A stretch of DNA of 64,000 nucleotides. Source: Fulvia fulva (taxonomy: Eukaryota; Ascomycota; Dothideomycetes; Mycosphaerellales; Mycosphaerellaceae). The position numbers and the translations under genes were made by a program. Positions within the stretch are counted from its first letter, which is position 1; each line of letters opens with the position of its first letter. The DNA lies in the NCBI RefSeq assembly GCF_020509005.1, contig NC_063020.1, forward strand, positions 434,001 to 498,000, written 5' to 3'. Under the pieces are notes generated by a model. The model made no database searches and was not told the DNA's origin. It was given only the letters and a program-made list of their open reading frames with translations. Of the stretch, positions 22,692 through 33,779 are shown piece after piece.

Positions 22692-25600
22692 TAGGGCGAC
22701 TAGTATACGGAGATCCTAAAATAGGGCCAGATCAATAGGTTAGCTTAGAAACGAGACGTAGGGTTATACAGACCCGGTATTAGGATACCGTATATATTTA
22801 CTATATATAAGCGAAAAGCTAACAAGAAAAGACCTATTAATACGAACGTTTACGAGAGGCCTTAGTCGAAAGTAGATAGTAATATAGATTAGAAGCGGAA
22901 GGCCCTTTACTAGGAATCTCTAATACTAGTAGGGCAAGGCCCGTTCGATAGGAGATATCTTATTAAAAAGTTTTCTAGTATCGAGCGCGGCTCGAGGATT
23001 ATACCTAAAAGGCTCGCTAGTATTAAGGTTAGTATCGCTCTCTCGGCTAAGGAAAGACAGATATTTAATAAAATGCTCTTTAACCGAGAAGGTGTCCTAG
23101 CGTAGGATTTTAGCTATATATAGTAGATTAGACATAATATTATGCCTCCTAAGAAGATTATAACGATTACGTATAAACCGTAGTAGGCGCGGAACATTCG
23201 GTTATATCTAAGCTTACGAGCGATTATAGAATAGATAATCCGCGCTCGAATTAAGAATAGAAACCTTAAGTATAGTTAAGGTACTTATACGAATACTTAG
23301 TTCTTAGTAGCGAAGAAGGTCGAGCTAAAGAGCAAAGCTATACTATATAGGTTGATCAACTCCGCTATACTATTAAACGAGGTGACGATAAGGGATACGA
23401 ATATTCCCCTAGATACGGACGGGTTCTCGGAAGACTTTACTAGGTATAGAGTAGCCTCGTTAGTAGACTTGTTTTCGGGGTACGACTAGATCACGCTTAA
23501 CGAAAGTAGTCGAGATTTAACGGCCTTTATAACGCCTCTTAGGCTTATACGGTATATAACGTTACTATAGGGTACGATAAACTTAGTTACTTAGTTCGTA
23601 CGGGTAGTAACTAAGGTGTTAATAGACTATATTTCTTACCGAGCAAAACTATTTCTTAACGATATACGCGTAAAAGGTCCTACTAAGGACTATAGTCACG
23701 CTAAGGTAGAGCCTAGCCTTCGACAATAGGTCGTAGAACATATTATGTCCCTTAATCTTATTCTTACGGACCTAGAGAGGGCCGGAGCGGTAGTCGTAGG
23801 GAAGAAGTTATAGTAGCTTTATAAGACCGTAAAGATTGTAGGCTATATTACTAGCCCGAGCGGCCGCTATCTAGATTCTAAGGTAGTAGCTAAGATCTTG
23901 AACTAGCTAACCCTAAAGTACGTAAAGGACGTTCGAGTTTATATTAGGATCTATATTTACTTCCGGATTTAGGTCCCCTAGTTCGTAATCGTCGCTCGGC
24001 TAATATATAAGCTTTTAAGGAAGGACGTCGAGTTTGTCTAGACTAAGATTAAGTAGTTCTCGAAAGAGAACCTAGTAAGATTCTTAGTAATAGTACTAGC
24101 GTTAGTAACTATCTCCTACGCCCTAGGAACTAGTAGGATCTTCGTTTCTATTAACGCGAGTAGCATTAGGTAGGGTTATATAATATCGTAGGAATCGCTA
24201 GATAACACTCGACGAAGACACCTAGTAAGGTATAAGAGCGGTACCTAGAACGTAAACGAGGCTAAGTACGATATAGGAAAACGGGAGTGCCTCGGAGTAC
24301 TAAAGGGCCTTAAGAAGGTATAGCGCTACCTCGTAGGAGTAGACTTTATCCTCGAAGTTGATACTAAAACGCTAGTATAGTAGTTAAATCGGCTAGTATC
24401 CGACATTCTAAACTCTATAATAGGAAGGTAGGTTACTTAGATCCGGCTATTCACCTTTAAAGTAAAGCATATCGATAGGAAGAAGTACTCTAGACCGGAT
24501 ATACTATCTCGTAAACTACTTATAGCTAAGGAGCTTATAGAACCTAACGATAATATTAATAAGATAATTAACGACAAATTCTTCCGTTACGCCGAGCTAG
24601 TTAACACTTTCCCCGTTATTCTAGAGCGTAAACGACTCCTCGAACCCTAGTATAGTAACAATTCCGAGCTTATAGCTTATATTCTAGTATATCGAATACG
24701 ACCGGAAGGGGTTACCCGGGCTAAGTATCGAAACCTCGTTAAGAAGAGTCCTCGGTACTACTTAAGAGACAAGCTCTTGTTTTATTAGCGGCGAAGGGGT
24801 GCACCGATATAGCTAGTAGTAGACGATAATAATGCTTAGAAAGAGATCGTAATACACTGTTATAAAAGGTATAGTCACCGGAGTATAGAGCTAGTATATA
24901 ATCTTATTACTAGCCGGTATTACTAGGAGGGCTACTTCTCTAACGTATTAAATTAGGTAAGGACTGATACTCCTTATAACTTTCGCGAAGGTAATAAGAG
25001 AGTAGGAGAAATGTACTTATCGACTTAGTAGGTTATAGGAGAGAGGTGGTACTACGATCCCGTCTACGTATATAGAAACGGGTACTTACTTATCGCCCGA
25101 GAAGCTCTAAGTAGGTAGATTAAGGCGAAGGTCGTACGGAAGCCTCTAAATTTACGGGCGATTACTAAGTTCTTATACGAGATAGTATTTAGCCGGTATA
25201 GATACTACTATAAGATTGTACTTAATAACGCTAGTATTAACGGAGGGGAGGTAGAGAGGATACTTATTAGTATAGGTATTAAGTATATCCGGATCTTACC
25301 CTACTATCCGTAGTCAAATATAACTATAGGAGTAGGATATCGACCTGTTCTAGCTATATTAGCTAAGCTTACTAAGAATACCTATAAGTCCTAGGAACGA
25401 TAGATTACTACGGTACTTTAGGCTAATAGAACTACGGTATCTAGAATTACGGGTATAACGCCGGCGGAGGTCCTATATAGCTATCGTACTATTCTCTCGA
25501 TTAAGGTAGAATACCCGATATAGGCGAACTATAAATAGGGAGCTATTAGATTAACGGAGGAGCTATTAGCTATTCGGGCGCGTTAATTATAGGTACGGGA

Positions 25601-26200
25601 CATAAGTCTTTAGGAGTTATAGTTACGAAGAGTAAGGCTTCGTACCCTAAGTAAGGAATACTTTGATACTAAACGTAGTGTTAACTTCTAGGGGTTCTAG
25701 GTCGGGGATCTTATAGTTAAGTTCGACAAGCTATATAAGGATGACCTATCTAGAAAGATTAGTTACCGCTAGCTTAGGCCGTATCGTATAGCTAAGGTAT
25801 ACTCGGGGTTTAGTATATACGTCCTCGAAAAGCTTAATAGTACGAGGTTAAAGGGTATATAAGCCCGAGAGAACCTAAAGCTGATCCTATAGTTAAGACC
25901 GGACCCGGAGGTTAATCTTCCTAAAGCTAAAGACATTATAGCGCTAGAGAATAGGGTTGATATCGCGAATGTCGAAAAAGGCGATCTTCCGAACAAGAAC
26001 AGACCTACTACGTCCGAATCTAACGACGAAGAGGATGACGATATACTTCTAATAGGCATTAATAGAGCTACTTTACTTCCGGAACTAGAATCTAAGCTAA
26101 CGAGACTATAGGTGCGGCCTTATAACCTTACTACGGAGGAGATAGCTAAATTCACTAGGATTTAGGTCAAAGGAGGGATAGGACTTCATTATTTCTTTTT
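22692..26200 (+). pseudogene. pol: gypsy B pol: RT, RNase H, integrase
   Basis: RT is readable from about 23300, with ITLNESSRDLTAFITPL-like sequence and catalytic site FLND (23652-23663) where FLDD is expected. RNase H and connection lie around 24080-24400. The integrase zinc-binding region is near 24840-24960 and its core near 25080-25520 (AREALSR, then TTVSRITGITPAEVLY). Damage is mostly TAG plus TG-to-TA substitutions. No chromodomain was seen after integrase. From 22692 to about 25968 I found no mismatch to the inverted copy in sampled stretches. Confidence 0.82.
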
Positions 26201-26529
26201 TCTTAGGCATAAGGAGTTTACTTAGTAGTTTTAGTTTCTAACCTTAATTTGACTAGCTTCTAGTTCTAGTACCTAGCTTCTAGCGTACTTGACTAATTTC
26301 TAGGCTATATCCTTGATTTGAGAGCAGGCTTACTATAAAGACTAGACTTTGACTTAGCCTCCTTAGCCCCTTATAGAATAAACTTACGATCTCCTTAATA
26401 TCTCTAGACTAACTACTTAACCGGACGCTAGATCCGCCTTCCTTATATATAACTTATAGGTTGTAGTTTCTTAGTTTATATAGGCGTAGCGGAAGTGAAA
26501 CTAGGATTAGTTTCGTAATAGAGGAGATA

Positions 26530-26854
26530 TATTAACGAGCTAAGAGCCCCCTTTAGACCCTGAAATTTGCGCGTCGAATCTCATTAATCTTTAACGGTTA
26601 ATTACGCGGCGGGGGTGTATAGGGGCACTACTAAGATATATATAGTTAGGAGGCGACCTTAGTAGGAAGCTAGGATTTATAAAGAATCTCTCTCTAAGGC
26701 AAAATACGGGAATCCAAAATTTTTAGATTTATTATCTTTTAGGATCTTAGTATATATTTTACGGCCCGCGGACTAGTAAATATATAAACCTACGCGTAAG
26801 CTATCCTAAGGTCACTAGGCGCGCTCTTACTTACTAGGGTAGTTAGCCGTCTAT
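26530..26854 (+). repeat. 3' LTR of gypsy B (325 bp)
   Basis: Same ends as 14161-14485. A purine-rich tract (AGAGGAGATA) lies just upstream as the probable plus-strand primer. Followed by the ACTAC duplication (26855-26859). Confidence 0.88.
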
Positions 26855-26859
26855 ACTAC

Positions 26860-27509
26860 GCTAATTGCCTCTACCTTCGCTCCGACTACCTCCTTTTAGC
26901 CGATTCTATCGATAATCTCCTTACTTATTAGGGCTACGATTTCTTGTTTCTCCGCCGGATTAGTAATATATAGGCGTAATATATTACTTGCCTTCGTAGG
27001 GGGTTAATTCCTACCTACTACTACTATTACCTATATAGTTAGTCTCTAGCCTACCTTCTATATTACTTATTAGATTGTCTTCGGGATTTAGTATAAAAGC
27101 GCTTTTAGCGCTCCTTATAGCTATACTATAGTATTCTTATATACCCGGGCTAGGTATTTATTATCCCCTAGTAAGTTTTCCGCCTCCGTATATAGGGTCG
27201 TATACGCTATATTGTTTATCGTTAGCCTCGTAAGGCTATAGCTCTCGTTAGTTACTATCCTTCGCTACTATTCGGGGTAAGGTCGCGCTTCCTAATTAGG
27301 TAGTTATTTTCCGTAACTCCGTAACTCTAGGGTCTACCGTTAGGGGAACGGAACCTTAGTTTTAGGGTTCTTTATACTACGATTACGTCGCCGCTAGCGT
27401 AGGCGGGTCGCTACTACTTAAGTAGATTGCTTGTCTTTATAAGGGCTGTCGAATAGATAGTCCTCGTTAATATTCGGCGATTACTCCTAAGATATATATA
27501 GTTCTCTAG
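26860..27509 (-). mobile_element. LINE a, 5' part (probable ORF1 relic)
   Basis: Continues LINE a after removal of gypsy B and its ACTAC duplication. Minus-strand reading gives a degraded, TAG-rich frame with fragments such as AFILNPEDNLISNIEGRLE near 27050-27120, plausible for a LINE ORF1 middle domain but not diagnostic. It ends where LINE b begins. The true 5' end of LINE a was not located. Confidence 0.55.
27495..27509 (+). repeat. Left target duplication of LINE b
   Basis: TATATAGTTCTCTAG, matching 30749-30763 with two transitions, as expected if RIP struck after insertion. Confidence 0.72.
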
Positions 27510-27585
27510 GTCGACGACGAGAATTACCTATACGTAGTATCGGCTACGAACCTCTCGTCTTACTACGAGAGAGCTAAATATTCTT
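27510..27585 (+). ncRNA. HDV-like ribozyme candidate at LINE b 5' end (decayed)
   Basis: Homologue of 6839-6914. The P1 core, P1.1, P4 and P2 pairings are kept, and J4/2 reads GCTAA with the candidate catalytic C retained. Five or so C-to-T/G-to-A changes weaken P3 and the inner P1 pair. One P2 pair changes from C-G to T-A on both sides. It begins exactly at the element start deduced from the target duplication. Probably inactive now. Confidence 0.55.
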
Positions 27586-28515
27586 ACGCTAGAGCGTCGT
27601 AGGCGCGACGGGCGCGTAACGTAGGCGAAGCCGCGGCGAATAGAGGACTACTAGTAAAACGGGTATAAAAACTATCCGACGAGCGTATACTCGTATCGGG
27701 AGCGAGTCCCTCTTCTTTCTACGTATAAGAAGGGCGCGGAACCGTAGCCTATACGCTCGATAGGACACCTCTAGTATAAGTATAGAATCTTTATCTCCGG
27801 AGACCGTAAACCGAGCGGACTACGAAACAATCTAGTATTTACTAGCGGGTAATACGGAGGATAGGCAGACACGCGACGAAGCCTATAAGGGCCTATTAAG
27901 TACCCGGTATAGGAACGAGGGTTTTGCCTAAGGCACTACCTATTCCGCTATATAACGTACCTAGTCTAATATAGTAGATTACGACGAGGAAAAGACGATA
28001 GCCTAAGTAAGGAAAAGACGGCTATTAGGACGAGGAAAAGACGTATAATACGAGTAGGTTAGTTCTATAATCGGGGAGGATCGAGGGTAGGGTAATAGAG
28101 AACTTTATATTAGTTAGTAGGTAGAAACGTAAGGAGTACGCTACCCGGAGTAGTATATACCCCGAGTAAACCTACGAGGTATAGACGGCCGCTTTCTAGA
28201 GATAGGCTACGGTAACTCGAAGGGCGTCAAAACCTAGGGCGTAGTATATACTAGTAGCGACGGCTAATACTATCTATATAGCCCGAGAGGACGGATACGT
28301 ATATCGGTTAATAGAGAGTACTTAAGCGCCTAGGCCTATAGAGGTAGATATTAGCTTAAGGAGCAAATAGGGAGGGAGAGCGTAGAGGGAAGCTTTTACT
28401 CTAGGCTAACCTCTCGAAACGAGGCTATACGGTAGTACTAGATAAGTAGGAAAGCGCGGTTAAGACTTATTACCTTATCTCGTAGCTAGCTTACTAGATA
28501 CGATTCCTTCCTTAC
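27586..28515 (+). other. 5' region of LINE b
   Basis: Conserved with 6915-7916 in LINE c, lacking 72 bp of the short AGCGGACTA-type repeats. No convincing protein frame. Probable 5' UTR. It ends at the internal deletion junction. Confidence 0.5.
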
Positions 28516-30560
28516 CCTAGACATAGATTAGGCGGTTAGCTCTAATATAGTAATAGGAGTTATAAGTAAGCTAAAAGGACGAAAAGCCCTAGACCTAGAT
28601 AGGATACTAAATATACTACTAAAAGAGTATAGAGAAGAGATCGCGCCGAGCCTTATAAACCTATTTACCGCGTACCTACGGCTAGGGTATTACCCAAAGC
28701 TGTATAGAGAGTCTATAATAGTAGTACTACGTAAGCTATAGAAGGAGGACTATACTTAGCCCAAATCGTATAGACTAATTGTACTTCTAAACACGATAGG
28801 GAAGGTCCTAGAAAAGATAGTAGCCTAGAGACTTACGTAGCTAGCCGAGGACAACTACGTACTCCTAGTAATATAGATAGGGGGAAGAAGCTAGCGATCG
28901 ATACTAATAGTAATAGAGCTAATTACGGAGCAAGTTTAGGCCCTCTAGTACTACGGTAGGAACTAAGCGGCGTCCTTACTATCCCTCGACGTCGTAGGAG
29001 CCTTTGATAACGTCTTATACTAAAGGCTAATATATATCCTATAGTAGAAAGGCATCCCCTAGTAGGTAACGAAGTTCGTCTACTCCTTTCTCTAGGAACG
29101 GACAATATACCTAGTCCTAGGGAGGTATACGTCCGACCCGGTAAAGGTAGAGGCTAGAATACCTTAGGGATCTACTCTCTCCTCTATTCTATTTCTAATA
29201 TTTATGTCTGATCTAATCCCCCTACTTACCTCTCCGTAAACCTTAGTATCGGGATTTATAGATAATATAAACATTCTAGCCTAGTTAGCCTCGATAGAGG
29301 AGAACTATTGCCTCCTTAAAGATAGGCATAAGAAATGTAAGGAGTAGGTAAAGAAGTATAGTGCCCGGTTCGCCCCTAAAAAGTACTAGCTTATATACTT
29401 TAGTAAAGCGGGAATATACTATAATATAAAGGCGGCGGTAAGAATCTAAGGCTACGAGACTAAGCTATTAGCGGAGCTACGAGTACTAGGGATCTAGCTC
29501 GACCCGAAGCTAAGCTAGAACGTATAGATTAAGAAAGCCTAGAGTCGAGCGTAAGTTAACGAAGCCTCGATAAAGAGGCTTACGGCGTCTATATAGGGAG
29601 TAATATTCGATAAGGTAAGAGTAATATATAAGGCGATCGTTAGACTAGCTATGTTATACGGGGTATAGATTTAGGGAATAGGAGGCGTAGGTAAGCCGAT
29701 CCCGAAACGGATAGAGTAACCCCTAGATAGGATATAGGTAGGTAACCTACGTAGGATACTAGGCGTATATAAGACAACGTTAATAAGTACGGTAGAAATA
29801 GAGACGGGAACACTACTAATCGGCTAATATATCCGGGAAATAAGAATTTAGTACGCGGTAAAGACGATAGATTACCTAGTATAAACTACGATCTAGGAGG
29901 TAAAGAATAAGATAGAAAGCCGCTACCGGAGAGGGGCCGGATATAGGACAAGCTAAAAAGAGGATGACCTTACTACCTTTACGGCCGTATAGATAAGTAC
30001 CGAATAGCTAGTACGAAAAGAGGAGGAGCGTAGGACTCGCTAGGCCGGCGGGAGTAGGGCTAAGACCTAAAGTCTAGCGGAATAGATAGCGAGCTACCTA
30101 TAGGGCGTAGGACTAGAAAAGGAAGCTCCCTAAGACAATAGGCCCGATAGTACTCCGAGTCTTCTAGAGACATAATTACTAGCTATATAGGGACCTAATA
30201 AGGGCCGAAGCAAGTATAGCGATCTAAATCAGGTCCGAATATATTAGATTAAGGGCCTACCTATTTAGGAGACGCGTACTAGACATCTTAAGCCTAGCCT
30301 ACTAGTGTAGCTACCTATCGTAAAACCTAGAATATATACTACTACGATACCCGTAGTAGGCGAGAGGTAGGGGAAATTAGAGGTACTAAGCGGGAAGGAG
30401 AGACTATAAGTTAATTATTAGGGACAAAGGCAATATTCGCCAAATCTCTCGGTAGATACTATAGTAGGGATACCTCTAGTAGTTTAGCCTCGCTAGCGAG
30501 ACGGAGGAGTAGATAGATAAGAGGCGGAAGCTAGGGGGGTTATAGATAGGGTAGTCATTA
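28516..30560 (+). pseudogene. LINE b ORF2 fragment: reverse transcriptase and C-terminal tail
   Basis: Reads SKLKGRKALDLDGI near the start, then KSYRLIVLLNTIGKVLEKI, LLSLDVVGAFDNV and the catalytic site FIDN (29255-29266). The tail follows the LINE-1 order (LRVLGI, LDPKLS, then PIPKRIE). Around 60 codons are TAG. The endonuclease is absent because of the deletion at 28515. Close relative of LINE a and of LINE-1 ORF2. Confidence 0.82.
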
Positions 30561-30748
30561 GGGCAGGCCTATAACACTAGCGTACCCTTAATAAAGGAAA
30601 TCTAAGACGACAACTAGGGGGAAAAGACAGGCGGGAAGGAGGAGGGGTTTTTACTAACACGGTTTCCCCTCTATATATACGAAAACAAGATAGTATAGCT
30701 ATATAGGCTAAAGGGCACTATAACAGCTTAATAAAATATCTATCTATC

Positions 30749-30763
30749 TATATAGTTCCCTAA
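30749..30763 (+). repeat. Right target duplication of LINE b
   Basis: TATATAGTTCCCTAA after the TCTA tail; pairs with 27495-27509. Confidence 0.72.
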
Positions 30764-31167
30764 ACTTCTTTACGGCGCTAATATAGCTAATCGACTTAAG
30801 GGTAGAGGAGATCGTAGACTATTAGGAGTAGCTACTATTAATAAGAACGACGACTTCTATATTAATAAGTAACCGGATAGCTAGCCGCTACTACTAGATA
30901 GGGTAGAGCTTACCGGTAATTATAGTATACCGAGTACGGCTACGAGTAGTAGCGGTTAACTAGGTGCCGCTAGTAGCGTAGTAGAGAGTAGTAATAACTA
31001 AGTACTACTAGCTTATAGTAGATTGTTTGTATACGCCGGTACTAGGATCTAGCGGCTTCGGGCGGAAGGGTTATTAGATAATATAGCGTGAAGCTTTGTG
31101 CGCTATAACAATAGATAGCGTATAAAAAGATATGAGGTGAATCTAATAATAGCTTATGTCGATAATA

Positions 31168-32409
31168 TAGTCCTAGGTATAGTTTTTATAACCCCTATTC
31201 TTCTACCTTTCCTTATTAGAAAGGATATATCTACTACTTAGCGTAGCTTACTACCTAGTATGTCCTCTATTATTAGCTATTACTACCTCGTAGCGTTCTC
31301 GTATACTCTGATATATACGTTATATATCCTTAGGTATAAGCTTAGCCTATTTAATCTTAATAGTAGCTATTACCTTATCTCGTATTATAGGAAAATAAGC
31401 ATCTACCCTATACTTAAGAAGAGCCTATAGATTCTTAATAGAGTTAAGATCTAGTGAATTAGCTAGCTATTCTATAAGGTGTAGGCCCTTCTCCTTAAAT
31501 AGACTTACCGTTGCCTTCGCCTTATAGATTAAGGCGTTATCTTATAAAATAATATAGTCCTACGAGCCTATTAATACTCGATACTTCTTAATTGCCGTAC
31601 AGATAAGAGGGACAATCTAGCTACGATATACCTTACCGTCGGTAGAGCCCTTCTCGAATATATAGACTTCTATAGGTCTATCTATAGAGATATAGCCCTA
31701 TATTATATAGGCTAAGAACTTACGGAAGCGTACTATAAGATAGTGTTCGTAATAAGCCTTATCTACCCTACGTATCATATAGACCTATCCGAATATTCTA
31801 TACCTAAATAAAGCTTTATCTATCTAAAGGACCTAAGCCTACTATTCTACTATCTATTTAATATAAGCCCTTGCCTATTAAAGCCGTACCTTCTTATATT
31901 TCTTAGCTAATAACGGCTTACGTATTACGACATATTATAAGAAGCCCTCCTTCTTAAACGTAGCTCTTACTATCCAGACGTCGCTAAAGATACCCTCTAT
32001 CGAGGTAATCTATTCGTATCGTAGGCGGCGGCTATTAGTATTAGTAGTGGCTTAATAGACAAGTCGCTAATACTTAGAGATATCAATTATAGGTAGTAGG
32101 CCTCTCTTCTTCGGTATAGAAGGTAGTACTCTTTTAAGCCGTAAGATTACTAAAGAGACAGAGCCTTTATTAGTATAAAGGGCGTCTATAATCTACTATA
32201 GCGGCTAGTAGGCGTGTTTATAAAGAGACTATATCTCGCCTTTCTCGAATTCGGTAAAGACGCGTCCCTTCGGTATAGTAGCGATAGATAGCGCGTATAT
32301 AAGTATATAGATAATGAGATTAAAGGTAGTAATACCTTCTAAGATAGACATAGATAGCCGGAAGGGGTTAGCGTAAATATAGGGGTTATAAGAACTATAC
32401 CTAGGACTA
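31168..32409 (-). mobile_element. Tc1/mariner transposon (1,242 bp)
   Basis: Bounded by 31-bp inverted repeats (31168-31198 and 32379-32409) starting TAGTCCTAGG, one mismatch between them, with TA target dinucleotides at 31166-31167 and 32410-32411. The first base was probably C (CAGT), RIP-altered. Encodes a single transposase on the minus strand. Inserted in the hAT remnant. Confidence 0.88.
31290..32340 (-). pseudogene. Tc1/mariner DDE transposase, RIP-broken
   Basis: Minus strand. It starts with a degraded helix-turn-helix region, then a block corresponding to the first catalytic Asp region near 31830, followed by RRVDKAYYEHYLIVRFRKF and IYFEKGS-like sequence. It ends with DYIIL-DNALIYKAKA, in which DNA(P) carries the second Asp, and NSLDLNSIKNL-ALLKYR, the SPDLNPIExxW block. 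Proline and histidine positions have changed to Leu, Ser or Tyr as RIP would do. Several TAG codons. Confidence 0.85.
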
Positions 32410-32411
32410 TA

Positions 32412-33050
32412 TAGCTAGATTATTAAAGACAATATTCCCTATCGTAAGGTCTAGACAGTACGCTTTAGACGACTACTTATCTACCTTTAAGAGCGCTATA
32501 AGTCCTATCTACCGTATTAAGTCACTACTAGCTTAATAATCGACAGAATCTACGATAAGACACTAGGCTATATTACGGAAGAAATAGCCTTATTATTAAG
32601 CAAGATTAGCTATAGCTTCGACTTATAGACCTCGAAGAATAAGCTCGTACTACTTAGGCTTATTACTTACTTTATTAATAAGGACGGTAAAGCTATAAAG
32701 ATACTACTCGTATTACTACGATAGCGAGGTCGTTATTCTAGATATAATATCTCCGAGACTATTAGTAACACACTTGTCTACTACGGCGTAGAGTATAAGA
32801 TCGGTTACTTTATTACTAATAACGCTAGTAATAACCCGAAGGTAATAGGCTTTATATCTACCGAGTACGGACTCGATAAGAAGTAGTACTAGCTTCGCTA
32901 TACTAGTTATACCTTTAACCTTACTATATAAGCTACGCTCTTTAGTAAGTACGTAGGCGATATTACGTAGGGCTTCGAAGACGAGCTTATCGCTATTAAA
33001 TCGGTTAAAGAGGCTAATCTTATAAGGGCGCGCGTACTATAGGGTCCGAA
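32412..33050 (+). pseudogene. hAT transposase fragment
   Basis: Readable fragments: KDNIPYRKV near the start, then SFDLWTSKNKLVLLRLITYF, then KIGYFITNNASNN followed by a TFNLTIQATLF-like stretch. These match the hAT catalytic core order: DxWTS block, then the DNASNN second-acidic-residue block (here N for D, a TG-to-TA type change), then the GHxxNL region. The C-terminal dimerisation domain is missing because of the junction with gypsy C. Confidence 0.75.
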
Positions 33051-33059
33051 TAAGAGAGT

Positions 33060-33203
33060 TGTTATTCTACGAAGCTACGAAAGAGGAGCGCGAGGCGCGG
33101 CGAAGTTATAAGGTAAAGCTAAGCCGCGCTAACCCGATACGGAAGGTCCGTAGTTCACCCGGCCGACGTAGCTATAGTAAGGGGTCGCGGGCTACCCGTA
33201 ATA
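33060..33203 (-). repeat. 3' LTR of gypsy C (144 bp)
   Basis: Minus-strand reading begins TATTACGGG (TG altered) and ends GTAGAATAACA. Related to but distinct from the LTR of gypsy D. The polypurine tract (complement of 33207-33212) immediately precedes it. Confidence 0.75.
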
Positions 33204-33779
33204 GTACCCCCCTCTCAAAACGCGTCTTAGTCCTCTAAGCGTTATCTATCTTATACGGCCACTTGCCTATACTACTCTATAACCGTACGAAAGTCTAATT
33301 ATCCTCTAATACCTTATTATCGTCTTGTAATCTATCTACATCCTGTCTATCTATAACTAGCCTATCCGCGACCGGCTCCCTTTAAGAAATATACTACCTA
33401 GTTAGCTAGCTTGCCCTAGACCTAAGTCTGTCTTCGGCTAGTACTCGCGTATAATCCTTATAGCTAAGGTTAGGTATTATTATAGGCTCTATAGGTTTTA
33501 CTCGAGTATCGGTATAACTACCGGTACTATCGTAGAGCTAAGGGTAGTAGGTAACACCGGAGTCCTTAGTTAAGACAGTAGGCTTTCCCGTAACCTAGCT
33601 AGTATAGCGGTACGTAGTAAATATATACTAAGTAGATTCTATTAGAGGTATAGCTCGAGACAACTTATTCGTAACGGTATTACTATTAACCCTAATCGTA
33701 TTAAGCCCGAGTACCTTATTACTTAGGAGGACCTAATTAGATAGAGCTATAAAGCCTATAGGCGTATATAACTCCGGCC

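Larger units (their letters stand above)
20936..25968 (+). repeat. Left arm of a near-perfect inverted duplication
   Basis: Pairs with 58968-64000 at a constant coordinate sum of 84,936 across LINE-1 and gypsy B pol. Every stretch I compared by eye (near 21100, 22010, 22730, 23400, 24600, 25020 and 25770) was identical. Beyond 25968 the two copies differ by frequent transitions and a roughly 100-bp indel. Confidence 0.88.
14161..26854 (+). mobile_element. Ty3/gypsy element B with nested LINE-1
   Basis: Plus-strand gypsy element with two 325-bp LTRs and a 5-bp target duplication, inserted in LINE a. Internal order is gag, probable protease, then (after the LINE-1 insertion at 17947-22678) RT, RNase H and integrase. 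Heavily RIP-mutated throughout. A second copy, B', lies inverted at the right end of the window and shares the same LINE-1 insertion, so the pair arose by duplication of the composite rather than by independent insertions. Confidence 0.9.
27510..30748 (+). mobile_element. LINE b: internally deleted LINE
   Basis: A 3.24-kb LINE. It has the same 5' 1 kb as LINE c, then jumps at 28515 directly into the RT domain, so ORF1 and the endonuclease are missing. From 28516 it matches LINE a in inverted orientation. It ends in a TCTA tail with an imperfect 15-bp target duplication. RIP-saturated. Confidence 0.85.
30764..33059 (+). mobile_element. hAT transposon remnant, split by Tc1/mariner
   Basis: The right piece (32412 to about 33050) is clearly a hAT transposase N-terminal half on the plus strand. 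It is truncated at 33059 where the gypsy C LTR begins. The left piece (30764-31167) adjoins the Tc1/mariner insertion and may be the upstream part of the same gene, but its protein is not recognisable. No hAT terminal repeats or 8-bp duplication were found. Confidence 0.65.

Noticed and set aside
25769..26059. 96-aa minus-strand open frame, conserved at 58877-59167 on the plus strand
   Set aside because: Antisense to gypsy B pol; both copies belong to the inverted duplication. RIP turns sense CTG/CAG into CTA/TAG, which leaves the antisense frame open. No domain or start context.
27586..28515. Possible host gene or ORF1 in the 5' region shared by LINE b and c
   Set aside because: No frame yields a conserved protein in both copies; the 72-bp length difference falls in simple repeats.
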